From positions 1-64,000 of the forward strand of contig NZ_JAERMS010000012.1 in assembly GCF_017426725.1 (NCBI RefSeq): a stretch of DNA of 64,000 nucleotides, written 5' to 3'. Shown here one piece after another: positions 9,280 through 17,198 of the stretch (positions within the stretch are counted from its first letter, which is position 1; every line of letters starts with the position of its first letter). Made by a program: the position numbers and the translations under genes. Below the pieces are notes generated by a model. The model saw only the letters and a program-made list of their open reading frames with translations. It had not been told where the DNA came from and ran no database searches. This stretch comes from Prevotella illustrans. Its GTDB lineage: Bacteria > Bacteroidota > Bacteroidia > Bacteroidales > Bacteroidaceae.

Positions 9280-10221
9280 ATGGAGATAAAGAATCTTATA
9301 GAAAGTCTTATATTGGACCTTGCCGATAATGGTAATATAGTTTCCATAAGTAGGAAAGCACAAGTTGTTGCAAACCTTTTGGGAAATGCCAAATTTTCAA
9401 GTTGGGTTAGCAAAGAATTTGTAAATGGCTACACAGTTGATGACGAAATGCCAGAATATAGAAAAATAGAAGCAATAGATGTTTGTGGAACTTATATCGT
9501 TCCACATGGTTTTGGAGGAGCCATAAAGTATAGTAATGTTTCTATACCTATACAGAATTTAGGCTCAGAATTATATAAAGAGATAGTATGCACGCGTGTC
9601 TATGAAACATTATCTATAATTCAACAATCTATACCTGAAAAAGATAATATTTACGGTAGCTTAACACCGAATCAACTGTACTATATTCAAAGTGGTATAT
9701 TACAAGGGTGTCAAATATTCTCTATTTGCAAAGTATTTTCAAAACAAGATTACATGAAAATAGTAGATTTCTTAACAAGTCATCTGTTAGAAATGCTTCT
9801 GAAGATTAATAAAGATATATTTAATAACAATATTGATTTTGGTAAAATGTCAAAACACCAGCAAAACGAAATTATTAATAATATTTACAATGCGACGATA
9901 GTTCATACTGGTAATGGAGAAATTAATATAGACAATAGTAATGTTGTAAGTAAAGATAATCACGTTACTATTGAGAAAGAAACTCTTGACGAGATTAAGT
10001 CAATAGTGCAGCGTATTGAGCAACTTGAGGTAACCGTTAACGATGACGAAAAGGATATGGCTCAGTATATTCTTGAAATCCAGCAAGAAATAAATTCAAA
10101 AATGCCTCAACCAGCAGTGATAAAAAGGGCACTTCGTGCACTAAAAAGTTTCAAAGTTATAATAGGACAAAAAACAATAGAATACGGGATAGACAAGATT
10201 CTCACAATGCTAACAGTATAA
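9280..10221 (+). CDS. AbiTii-domain protein (abortive-infection type)
   Basis: In this 313-aa protein the first ~60 residues match the AbiTii domain as I know it: an opening helix, an SRKAQVVANLLG stretch, a Trp in SSWVSKEFVNGY and the closing MPEYRKI. The middle (~80-210) is not recognised. The C-terminal third contains a beta-like GNGEINIDNSN segment, then a charged helical stretch likely to form a coiled coil. AbiTii proteins are found in phage-defence settings, but their biochemical role is not established. It starts 21 bp after res and is probably part of the same transcript. The domain call is fairly sure; the mechanism is unknown. Confidence 0.7.
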   Translation: MEIKNLIESLILDLADNGNIVSISRKAQVVANLLGNAKFSSWVSKEFVNGYTVDDEMPEYRKIEAIDVCGTYIVPHGFGGAIKYSNVSIPIQNLGSELYKEIVCTRVYETLSIIQQSIPEKDNIYGSLTPNQLYYIQSGILQGCQIFSICKVFSKQDYMKIVDFLTSHLLEMLLKINKDIFNNNIDFGKMSKHQQNEIINNIYNATIVHTGNGEINIDNSNVVSKDNHVTIEKETLDEIKSIVQRIEQLEVTVNDDEKDMAQYILEIQQEINSKMPQPAVIKRALRALKSFKVIIGQKTIEYGIDKILTMLTV

Positions 10222-10420
10222 AGATTATGGATCAGGAGTTTTACTTCATCACATTTCCCTTTATAAATTATTGCAATATTATGTATAATCACCTCACAAC
10301 ACTTGTATTTGGAAAGTATTTAATTAGTAGTATTCAATTATGTGCATTTCTCTTTAAAGGGAAAAAGTAAGGAAGATATAGGAAGTTAAGAATGTAATTT
10401 ATATATTCAAAATATGTAAT

Positions 10421-11944
10421 ATGACCATACAAAAAATAATAACTCGCAAGGAAGACCAAACGTTTGATTGCAAGAGCGTTCAAATAGATCCAAAGGCATT
10501 GGCTATTACCATCGTGGCATTTGCAAATGCTGATGGTGGAACGATTGCTATTGGTGTGTCTGATAAGAAGAGGAAGATAGAAGGCATGGATCAACATACA
10601 GAGAAGCTGAATGAATTACTACGTGTTCCTTTAGATTTCTGTAATCCTTCTGTGCCTATTACCAGCGACCTGCTACCCTGTACTGACAAGGATGGGAACG
10701 ACAACCATATCTTGTTAATGTATATCCCTGCAAGTTCGGAGCTTCACGCCAATCAGGCAGACGAAGTCTATATGCGTGTTGGAGATAAGAGCCGTAAACT
10801 GTCTTTTGAAGAACGCATACAGTTGATGTATGACAAGGGTGAGCGTTACTATGAAGATACAGCAGTGTATGGTGCTACGGTAGATGACATTGATATGGCT
10901 GCTGTCGAAAGATATACAGAATTGATTGGTTATACCAAATCGGCAAAGCAATATCTACATGAGAATAATGGCTTCATAACTACCAATGCAAAGGGAGAGG
11001 AGCAAGTTAGTGTGGCTTGTATTCTGTTGTTTGGTAAATATCCTCAAAAGTTCTTTCCTCGTGGGCGTACTCGTTTCATCCGTTATAAAGGTACAGAGGA
11101 GCGAGTGGGTGCAGAGATGAATGTAATTAAGGACGTAACTTTTGAAGGAACGATACTTGATCAGGTGAAAGCCACGATAGCTTATCTTGAAACCCAGGTG
11201 GAGGAACATACATTCCTTGGGCAGCATGGGCAGTTTGTAACCAATAGGGATTACCCAAAGTTTGTGATTCAAGAAATGGTTGTCAATGCGTGTTGCCACC
11301 GGGCCTACAATATCAAGGGTACGGAAATCCAAATTAAGATGCTCGACGATCGCCTTGTCTTCGAGTCGCCGGGTAGATTGCCCGGGACGGTTAAGCCCTC
11401 TAACATTCGTCATACACACTTCTCGCGCAATCCTAAAATAGCCCAATTCCTTAAAGCATACGACTTTGTAAAGGAGTTTGGCGAAGGTGTGGATCGCATG
11501 TGTAGGGAGTTGGAAGCTAATGGTACATCACATTTATCTTTCCATCTTGATGATTTTATTTTGAAAATCACAGTGCCGAAGGTTGTGTCGGAGCAAGAGA
11601 AGTCTGTGAAAGAGAATGCGAGCAAGGTGACTGATAATCACCTAAAGGTATCTGAAAAGGTGACCGATGAACAGTCAAAGGTATCTGATAAGGTGGCTGA
11701 TAACCGAACGGTAATAGTGGAGAAAGTTGTAGCCAAAGCATTAGAAAATGGTGATAAATTAACATCAAATCGTATTACCATCTTGCAATTAATGGCTGAA
11801 AATCCTTATATTACCAAGATAGAACTTGCTGCTGCCGTAGGAATCAGTGCCACCTCTATCATGCGTAACATCGAATATATGCGTAATAAATACCTCCGTC
11901 GTGTTGGACCAGATAATGGTGGCTTTTGGGAAATCATAGACTAA
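10421..11944 (+). CDS. AlbA_2/Schlafen-type ATP-binding protein with C-terminal winged helix
   Basis: This 507-aa protein begins with an AlbA_2 (Schlafen AAA_4) nucleic-acid-binding domain, seen in EDQTFDCKS and FANADGGTIAIGVSD (~5-50). A HATPase_c_4-like region (~270-380) includes VIQEMVVNACCHRAYN and GEGVDRMCRELEANG. A tandem 11-residue repeat linker (~402-434) follows, then a winged-helix end (~450-500). Such proteins are usually annotated as regulators; some occur in defence islands. It is 199 bp after the AbiTii gene and may have its own promoter, although I see no strong -33/-7 pair. Role in defence or in control of the element is open. Confidence 0.75.
   Translation: MTIQKIITRKEDQTFDCKSVQIDPKALAITIVAFANADGGTIAIGVSDKKRKIEGMDQHTEKLNELLRVPLDFCNPSVPITSDLLPCTDKDGNDNHILLMYIPASSELHANQADEVYMRVGDKSRKLSFEERIQLMYDKGERYYEDTAVYGATVDDIDMAAVERYTELIGYTKSAKQYLHENNGFITTNAKGEEQVSVACILLFGKYPQKFFPRGRTRFIRYKGTEERVGAEMNVIKDVTFEGTILDQVKATIAYLETQVEEHTFLGQHGQFVTNRDYPKFVIQEMVVNACCHRAYNIKGTEIQIKMLDDRLVFESPGRLPGTVKPSNIRHTHFSRNPKIAQFLKAYDFVKEFGEGVDRMCRELEANGTSHLSFHLDDFILKITVPKVVSEQEKSVKENASKVTDNHLKVSEKVTDEQSKVSDKVADNRTVIVEKVVAKALENGDKLTSNRITILQLMAENPYITKIELAAAVGISATSIMRNIEYMRNKYLRRVGPDNGGFWEIID
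11624..11722 (+). repeat. 33-bp in-frame tandem repeat in the AlbA_2 gene
   Basis: Three 33-bp units code for KVTDNHLKVSE, KVTDEQSKVSD and KVADNRTVIVE. The first two are nearly identical in DNA, and the third has diverged in its second half. An 11-residue period with spaced valines fits a coiled-coil linker between the ATPase-like part and the winged helix. Copy number could vary by slippage. Confidence 0.75.
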
Positions 11945-11955
11945 TATGCAGCGCA

Positions 11956-11990
11956 CAAGCCCAACCAAGCGAGAATTTTGGTTGGGCTTG
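11956..11990. terminator. Bidirectional hairpin between convergent gene blocks
   Basis: A perfect 13-bp inverted repeat (CAAGCCCAACCAA with its complement at 11978-11990) lies exactly where the plus-strand defence operon meets the minus-strand mobilization operon. Neither side has a long T run, so it may be a Rho-assisted terminator or mRNA 3'-end stabiliser. Confidence 0.55.
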
Positions 11991-12002
11991 CTTCATATAG
12001 GG

Positions 12003-12650
12003 TTATTTCAATTTCATTTGCATCAAACTATCGGCCTTTTGCTTCAGTTCCATGTCGTAACTATCAGTTGCCTTCTTAATTTTTCTGATTGTGTTTTCAT
12101 TGCGATTAATATCAAACACATCGTTGAGCCATAGAATATCCTTGGAGCTACAGCCCCGCCACACTCTGATGATACGGAACTTCAAGGCATCGTCTTTGTT
12201 TTGCTGTTTGCTTTGCCATAGGAAATAGTTGCCGACCAAAGAAACAAAACAGAGGATAGACACAGCCACCACAGTAGTAAAGACTTTCGATGACTTGATA
12301 TCAAAGCTGTGCCTATGGATGTGTTCCTGTGGTTGTGGATGCACTTTATTCTCCTGCCATTCGTGCAGCATGGTCAAGACACTTGCCACCAATTTGTCCA
12401 TAGATTTAGCCTCCTCGTCCTTGATGCGCACTTGCACACCAATATACTTGTTAATCACTTCTTTTGTTCGCTGTTCATACTTATTGAGCAATTCCTGTTC
12501 CATCTGTTCGTCACGTTGTACAGGTGTAGATGGAACAGGAAGAAAAACAGAACCGTTCTCCTTTTCTTTCAGTTCCTTTAGTTCTCTGTAAATTGTCTCC
12601 AGTTTGTTTTTGATTTCCTCAAAGAGGACAAATGTATTATTATCTGCCAT
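12003..12650 (-). CDS. Membrane-anchored accessory protein downstream of the relaxase
   Basis: This 215-aa protein has an N-terminal charged helical region (~1-110) with probable coiled coil (KNKLETIYRELKELKEKE), a single membrane span at ~122-145 (VFTTVVAVSILCFVSLVGNY) and a charged ~70-residue tail. Its start lies two bases after the relaxase stop, so it is the last gene of the mobilization operon. Similar small membrane proteins accompany MobA/MobC in Bacteroidota mobilizable elements, but their function is not known. It could tether the relaxosome to the membrane or to a coupling protein. I do not recognise a named family. Confidence 0.6.
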   Translation of the reverse strand: MADNNTFVLFEEIKNKLETIYRELKELKEKENGSVFLPVPSTPVQRDEQMEQELLNKYEQRTKEVINKYIGVQVRIKDEEAKSMDKLVASVLTMLHEWQENKVHPQPQEHIHRHSFDIKSSKVFTTVVAVSILCFVSLVGNYFLWQSKQQNKDDALKFRIIRVWRGCSSKDILWLNDVFDINRNENTIRKIKKATDSYDMELKQKADSLMQMKLK

Positions 12651-12652
12651 AG

Positions 12653-13573
12653 TTATAAATGTATTTTACGTTTTTTCTTTTTCCTCTTTTTATCGAGTGT
12701 GTTGTAAATCTCCGCAGGGACAGTACCATGAGTTTGAAACAAATCCAATCCTCCTTCTATGAGGTTGTTGGTAATTTCGCTCGTAACACTTGCAATATTG
12801 GATATGAGGTTTATCATTCCTTGTGTCTGCTGCTCGTGTTCCCTGTTGTTCTGTTGCAGAGCAAAGTCTATCTTGGAATAACTGAAACCCCTATCCACTT
12901 TAGAGCCATTGAAATGATAGCCGTTCTTTTCAAAAATAATCCCCTGCACTTCCTGTGAGTTGCCTTTGTACTTGAAACGGACACCAATATCCTGCTTTTT
13001 CAAATGAGCAAGTAAGGCTTTCCAATCCCTGCACCGAGCTATTTCGGTTTTCAACGCCTGATAGATTTCATACTTGGTCTTGTCAGGTTCTTTCAGGCGG
13101 TACTCCTTGACTTTCTCCTTGCCAGCAGCGAAATATAAACCATATTTGGCGGTCAGTTCCTTACAAATCTTCTCACTTCTGAATCGGTCGTTACGATCAG
13201 AAATGGTCTTACCATTATTGTCTATCCGATTGAAGGCGATATGGACATGCGGATGTTCCTTGTCGAAATGACGACCGATGATATACTGTGTATCTTTTAT
13301 ACCCATCTTCTCCATGTACTCACGAGCCACTTTCGCCATCCACTCATTGCTGAGTTTTGGGGAATCCTGTGCCGAGAAACTCAGGGAGATATGCCCCACA
13401 ACCTTGCTTACTCGTGGATTCAGTTCTGTCTGGTCGATGAAACTTTGGACAATATGGTTGATGCTCTCCGTTCTCACTCCGGAACTATCTATGAGTTCCG
13501 TTTCTTTCTTCGGGTCAAGGATGTAATTAATAACACCCTTGAAGCCAGACCCTTTCATTATCTTGGCTATCAT
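12653..13573 (-). CDS. Relaxase / mobilization nuclease (MobP type)
   Basis: This 306-aa protein nicks the element at oriT and leads the single strand into the recipient. The N-terminal catalytic domain starts MIAKIMKGSGFKGVINYIL and contains the three-histidine metal motif HPHVHIAFNRID (~131-142), preceded by YIIGRHFDKE. The C-terminal ~100 residues are not recognised. The start overlaps the MobC-like stop by four bases (ATGA), the usual MobC-relaxase order. The length is short to normal for Bacteroides-type relaxases. I see no coupling protein or type IV secretion gene nearby, so transfer must rely on a helper. Confidence 0.9.
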   Translation of the reverse strand: MIAKIMKGSGFKGVINYILDPKKETELIDSSGVRTESINHIVQSFIDQTELNPRVSKVVGHISLSFSAQDSPKLSNEWMAKVAREYMEKMGIKDTQYIIGRHFDKEHPHVHIAFNRIDNNGKTISDRNDRFRSEKICKELTAKYGLYFAAGKEKVKEYRLKEPDKTKYEIYQALKTEIARCRDWKALLAHLKKQDIGVRFKYKGNSQEVQGIIFEKNGYHFNGSKVDRGFSYSKIDFALQQNNREHEQQTQGMINLISNIASVTSEITNNLIEGGLDLFQTHGTVPAEIYNTLDKKRKKKKRKIHL

Positions 13574-13923
13574 CTTCGTATCAGGTTTAAGATTTCATCA
13601 ATCTTTCCAATGATGATTTTGTGAAAAGGAGCAACGGTATGAAAGCCTTCCGCATTGGCACGATGTGCCAACTGGTTGAGATTGTTTGCCATGCCACACA
13701 GTTTACGGATGAAGTCTGCCTGCTCTACGGTCAGCCGTTCTATGACATTTCCTTTCTCAAAAACTTTTCTTACAAACTCACTCATGGATATTCCTGCGTT
13801 CTTGGCTTTGCCTTTGAGCGTATAATAATCCTCTGTAGTAAGTTTCACCGTGATACGGTATTTCTTCTTTTCGGCTGCGCCTTTAGTTGGGCGACCACCT
13901 TTGTTGTGTTCTGATTTAGTCAT
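13570..13923 (-). CDS. MobC-like relaxosome accessory protein
   Basis: The preferred 117-aa protein begins MTKSEHNKGGRPTKG. A ribbon-helix-helix-like DNA-binding region (YRITVKLTTEDYYTLKGKAK, then ISMSEFVRKV) is followed by the conserved MobC tail with ADFIRKLCGMANNLNQLAH. Such proteins open DNA at oriT and recruit the relaxase. An upstream in-frame ATG at 14070 overlaps the primase stop and would add 49 residues. I reject it because those residues are proline-rich and unlike the family, and because their DNA holds a strong inverted repeat typical of oriT. The stop overlaps the relaxase start. Confidence 0.8.
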   Translation of the reverse strand: MTKSEHNKGGRPTKGAAEKKKYRITVKLTTEDYYTLKGKAKNAGISMSEFVRKVFEKGNVIERLTVEQADFIRKLCGMANNLNQLAHRANAEGFHTVAPFHKIIIGKIDEILNLIRR

Positions 13924-13991
13924 ATTGGTTTCTTTAATTTGTTTTGATGGAGACCGACGGGATAATCCTCTGCACCGAGTGTCATGAGGTG

Positions 13992-14031
13992 GAGCAGGTG
14001 GTTTTGGTATGCCCAAAACATAAACTTGCTC
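13992..14031. other. Candidate oriT
   Basis: Two inverted repeats are nested here. The inner one is GTTTTGG (14001-14007) with CCAAAAC (14013-14019). The outer one is GAGCAGGT (13992-13999) with ACTTGCTC (14024-14031), with one mismatch. The site lies just upstream of the MobC-like gene, the normal oriT location in small mobilizable elements. The nick position cannot be assigned. Confidence 0.45.
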
Positions 14032-14066
14032 CCCGAAAAACAGATTATGCCAAACTATTCTTGTAA

Positions 14067-14978
14067 TCATAGCTTAATCCCTTTGGTCTTCTTATTTTCT
14101 GCTTTCTCTGAATGCTTAATTTTAGCACACAGATACTCGTTCAAGTCCTTGTAGCCATTGTATAAAGTTGATGCATCCACAACAGAATTTTCTAATTCCT
14201 TTGAAAGTTGCAGGTAGGCATTTCTTCCGGCATTGTCATTGTCCAAGAAGCATTGAACACTATCATATTGCGACAAGCGCTCTAATGCCTTTTGGATATT
14301 TGACACAGAATTGAGTACCAAATAATCTTGCCGCTTTAATCCGTCATTCTCCTTTCTTCGGAGCGTCATAAATGAAAGAAAGTCTATGAAGCCCTCGAAA
14401 ACAAAACATATTTTCTTTGGTTCTTCTGCATAGAAATGGCTGATGTCTTTTGGTGCAATGCAGCCTTTGAAGAACGGATTGCGTATTTCGTAGCCACCTG
14501 CGATATTGGGAAAGCCAATACCAAAGTAATGCTTGCCCCTTGTATCAAAGTGCAGCTCCTTACACACAGTTCTTGCCGTTTCAATATCAATACACCTTTC
14601 TTCAAGATATTTGATAAGGGCTGGATGAGTGATAGGAAGCACCTGAAGATGCTCAAAGGAGTTCTGCGGTGTGGTTGGCTTGACTGTGGGCAGACTGCCT
14701 GACACGCTGCTTGGTGCGTTACGCTCTATCTGATGAATGAGATACGACACGTCCGAAGAGTTGTAGAGCAACTCTGCAAGGGCGATGATATTGCCACCTC
14801 TGCCAATACCGAAGTCATACCATTGATTGATTTCTGTATTTACCTTGAACGATGCGTGTTTCTCCGTTCTTAATGGAGAAAGATACATGAGGTTGACACC
14901 ATATTGTTTTACGGGTTTACAGCCCATTGCTGCAAGAAAGTCCTGCAACTTTATCTGTTTTATTTGGTCTATATTCAT
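14067..14978 (-). CDS. Toprim-type DNA primase (CHC2-like N-terminus)
   Basis: In this 303-aa protein the N-terminal ~85 residues align with the CHC2 primase zinc-finger fold (YLSPLRTEKHASFKVN, then NQWYDFGIGRGGNII), but the zinc-binding cysteines are absent. A Toprim domain follows, with the glutamate in CFVFEGFIDFLS (~192) and the acidic pair in CFLDNDNAGR (~243). It presumably primes lagging-strand or complementary-strand synthesis of the element during transfer or in the circular form. It sits between the mobilization genes and the helicase. Proteins of this layout are common in Bacteroidota mobilizable elements. The primase assignment rests on the Toprim motifs and context. Confidence 0.8.
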   Translation of the reverse strand: MNIDQIKQIKLQDFLAAMGCKPVKQYGVNLMYLSPLRTEKHASFKVNTEINQWYDFGIGRGGNIIALAELLYNSSDVSYLIHQIERNAPSSVSGSLPTVKPTTPQNSFEHLQVLPITHPALIKYLEERCIDIETARTVCKELHFDTRGKHYFGIGFPNIAGGYEIRNPFFKGCIAPKDISHFYAEEPKKICFVFEGFIDFLSFMTLRRKENDGLKRQDYLVLNSVSNIQKALERLSQYDSVQCFLDNDNAGRNAYLQLSKELENSVVDASTLYNGYKDLNEYLCAKIKHSEKAENKKTKGIKL

Positions 14979-14997
14979 AATTATATAGAAGTTAAAG

Positions 14998-15225
14998 TGA
15001 TGAAAAATTTGATGAGTTGATGAATTTAATTTTATTTATATGGCTACCAGATAGTTAAGCTCTCATCATACCCTCATCATAGTACTCTGCAAAATGGAAT
15101 TACTACCGAAAAGAAAAACATTATCCTTTTCTTTTTTCATCAGCATAATATCTATGATGAGCAAAAGATGAGAACGTAAACAACTTGTACTGAATACTTT
15201 ATATGGTCTATTCATCATTTCATCA
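14998..15225. other. TGATGA/TCATCA-rich region, candidate replication origin
   Basis: About nine copies of the hexamer TGATGA or its complement occur in 230 bp of AT-rich, gene-free sequence between the primase and the helicase. Examples are near 15000, 15010, 15018, 15063, 15074, 15137, 15156 and 15212. Iteron-like clusters beside replication genes are typical of origins. No DnaA box or longer repeat was recognised, so this is only a candidate. Confidence 0.35.
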
Positions 15226-15246
15226 AAATAATGGATATAAAATTGT

Positions 15247-16437
15247 TTAGAGACTCTTAAGCTGATCCTTGGTAATAGTATAGAACCTGCCGGTTCTTCG
15301 GATAGGAGAGTAATACTGCGGAGCGTTGTAACTGAGTTGGTAGGTGGTGTAGGTCAGCGTATTGGACACAGGCGTGAGTTTCCAGATGTCCTGCACAATC
15401 CTCCTTATCTGCCCTTTGTCGTACTTGCATTGCGTATTACTCAAAAGTGGCATCATGTCATTGATGCAGAAAGAGACTTTCTCAACGTTATTCATTTCCA
15501 TGATGTCAAGACACAGCTCGGACATTTCAAGTTCCAACTTGTTTCGGTTACTGCGGATAATGCGCTACAAGGCTGGTGTAAAGGTCAGTTTGGGCGCAAA
15601 CCACATACGGCTTTCCTTATGGGTGGACAGAGTTCGGTGTTGCAGGAAATAGAGAAAGGCAGGGATTTCGGCTTTCAGTTTTTGCAGGAAGTCGGTATCA
15701 TCGCTATCAAGTCGGTTTATCTTCCTTACCCAATATCGGGTTTCTCCCACGTCGATGATGACTGGAAGTAACTCGTTATTGGAACACAGCACGAACTTGG
15801 CAAAGAAGGAGATTTCGTCTCGGTCTTTGCCCTTTGCTTCCACCTTATAAGAAAGAGTAGTGCTAAGATTCTTCAATCTCTCACTGTCTTCCCTACGGTT
15901 GAGCAGTACTTCGTCCACTACTATAAGTAGTTTACCAGCCCAATCGGCATTGAATTGACTTCGAAAGTCTTCGTTGGTATTGAACGTAACATTGTTCTGA
16001 AAGACCGCTTTAAGGAAATTGAGGAATGTACTCTTACCTGTATTGCGTTCTTCTGACACCATCAAAAGAATGGGGAGTTTCTGCACTGGTTGGAGATAGA
16101 GTAATTGCAGGTAGTCCATCCCCAACTCGTATTGTTCCCCGAATATATGCCTTATCAGGGATTCAATGTGCGGGAACTCTCCCTCTTTTGGCTGGTGTCC
16201 TATTGGCTCGTAGAGATTCAGGAATTTATCAACCACAGGCTGATAATCCACATGATTAGGAACTGTGCAGAATCCATCGTACTTCGGGACAGTAGCAATG
16301 AAATCCTTTCCATAATCCTGCCGTAGCGTTTCATTGTTCCATACGATACGCTTCTTAACGAAACCGCCATTGATGCGTGGTTGGTTCACAATCTTGTACA
16401 AGGTCGTGCCAACACGGATAAATTCTTCCTGTGCCAT
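15247..16437 (-). pseudogene. Element helicase (SF3/VirE-like), interrupted by an in-frame TAG
   Basis: A single reading frame of 397 codons is broken by one TAG at 15565-15567. The upstream part (290 aa, 15565-16437) has a Walker A (EERNTGKSTFLNFL, ~149) and a Walker B (LLIVVDEVLLN, ~183). The downstream part reads on without a shift through LELEMSELCLDIM to ITKDQLKSL. The protein fits the DUF5906-type helicases that accompany Toprim primases in Bacteroidota elements. A CAG-to-TAG change would explain the break. The ATPase core is upstream of the stop, so a shortened protein could still be made; the downstream Met at 15537 could also restart. Confidence 0.75.
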
Positions 16438-16440
16438 AAG

Positions 16441-16734
16441 CTATTTCTGCATTAAGGGTTTGTTGCCCATGATATACCTTTGAGCCTCTTGATTTATCTG
16501 TGCAGTGGTCTTAATAGGATTCTGCCGTAGCCACGCTTCAAGTTCTGCCTTCTCAAAGTAAAGCATTTTACCTTGCGGCTTGTAATGCGGTATCAAATTG
16601 CCTGATGTGAGTTTGTAGAGATAACTCTTTGAGAGGTTTAAGAACCTGCTGGCTTCTTCAAAACTCAGCACGTTCTTATTCATGAATACCATTTGTTCGA
16701 GTTCTTCAACTCGAGTTTCTAATGTCTTGTTCAT
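16441..16734 (-). CDS. Excisionase-like HTH protein (HTH_17 type)
   Basis: This 97-aa protein has a short N-terminal coiled-coil-like segment (LETRVEELEQMVFMN) followed by a MerR/Xis-type winged helix: LSFEEASRFLNLSKSYLYKLTSGNLIPHYKPQGK and then FEKAELEAWLRQNP form the usual HTH_17 pattern. Proteins like this in Bacteroidota elements act as recombination directionality factors or activate excision genes. Its stop is three bases before the helicase start, so it leads the rep/mob operon. Gene order supports a link to excision or replication control, but which one cannot be told from sequence. Confidence 0.75.
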   Translation of the reverse strand: MNKTLETRVEELEQMVFMNKNVLSFEEASRFLNLSKSYLYKLTSGNLIPHYKPQGKMLYFEKAELEAWLRQNPIKTTAQINQEAQRYIMGNKPLMQK

Positions 16735-16901
16735 ATTGAAAACATTTTGAATTAAACAATATGAAGGTGCACCTTCGCTAATTATTTGTTAACGAGGGCA
16801 AAATTAGAAACGATAAAAGTAAATGGCGTTGAGCAATGTTTGAGGTATCAACCTATGCTCAACCTTTTTTCTGTTGTTTGATATATTTGCTTATCATTTC
16901 A

Positions 16902-16932
16902 TTTGATAAAATAATAGAAATGTGTATCTTTG
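16902..16932 (+). promoter_or_regulatory. Strong promoter of an unexplained plus-strand unit
   Basis: TTTG (16902-16905) and TATCTTTG (16925-16932) are exactly 19 bp apart, a textbook Bacteroidota -33/-7 pair. It points right, away from the minus-strand genes on both sides. The expected start is near 16938. Confidence 0.75.
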
Positions 16933-17061
16933 CAGAAGAATATAAGCTTAGTTGTAATCACCAGTTTGATTTCATATGCGATAGGTTACCCGCTCCCGTC
17001 ATACTTCCAATTAGTTTTGGGAGGGATTAGTTTTTATAACTTTAAAGAGAAAGGATTATCT

Positions 17062-17136
17062 ATGGAGAAAACAATTATGAAGGCGGTTGGGGCTGTAGCG
17101 GCGGTCCAGTCAGAAAGTTCATATGAAAGAGAATAG
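17062..17136 (+). CDS. Possible 24-aa leader or tag peptide
   Basis: This short frame runs from ATG at 17062 to TAG at 17134-17136 and encodes a peptide beginning MEKTIMKAVGAVAAVQ and ending SYERE. The purine-rich AAAGAGAAAGGA precedes it by 7 bases. It lies within the structured transcript and overlaps the 5' strand of the tRNA-like stems, so translation and folding would exclude each other. I recognise no family. It may be chance, but the promoter and upstream purines make translation plausible. Confidence 0.3.
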   Translation: MEKTIMKAVGAVAAVQSESSYERE

Positions 17137-17198
17137 GTGTAATCATATATTACAATGAAGGCCCCAAAGGTTCGAATCCTGCCCCGCCACACACTTAT

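Noticed and set aside
13924..14070. N-terminal extension of the MobC-like protein
   Set aside because: The ATG at 14070 overlaps the primase stop, but the added residues are proline-rich and unlike the family, and the DNA holds the oriT-like inverted repeats.
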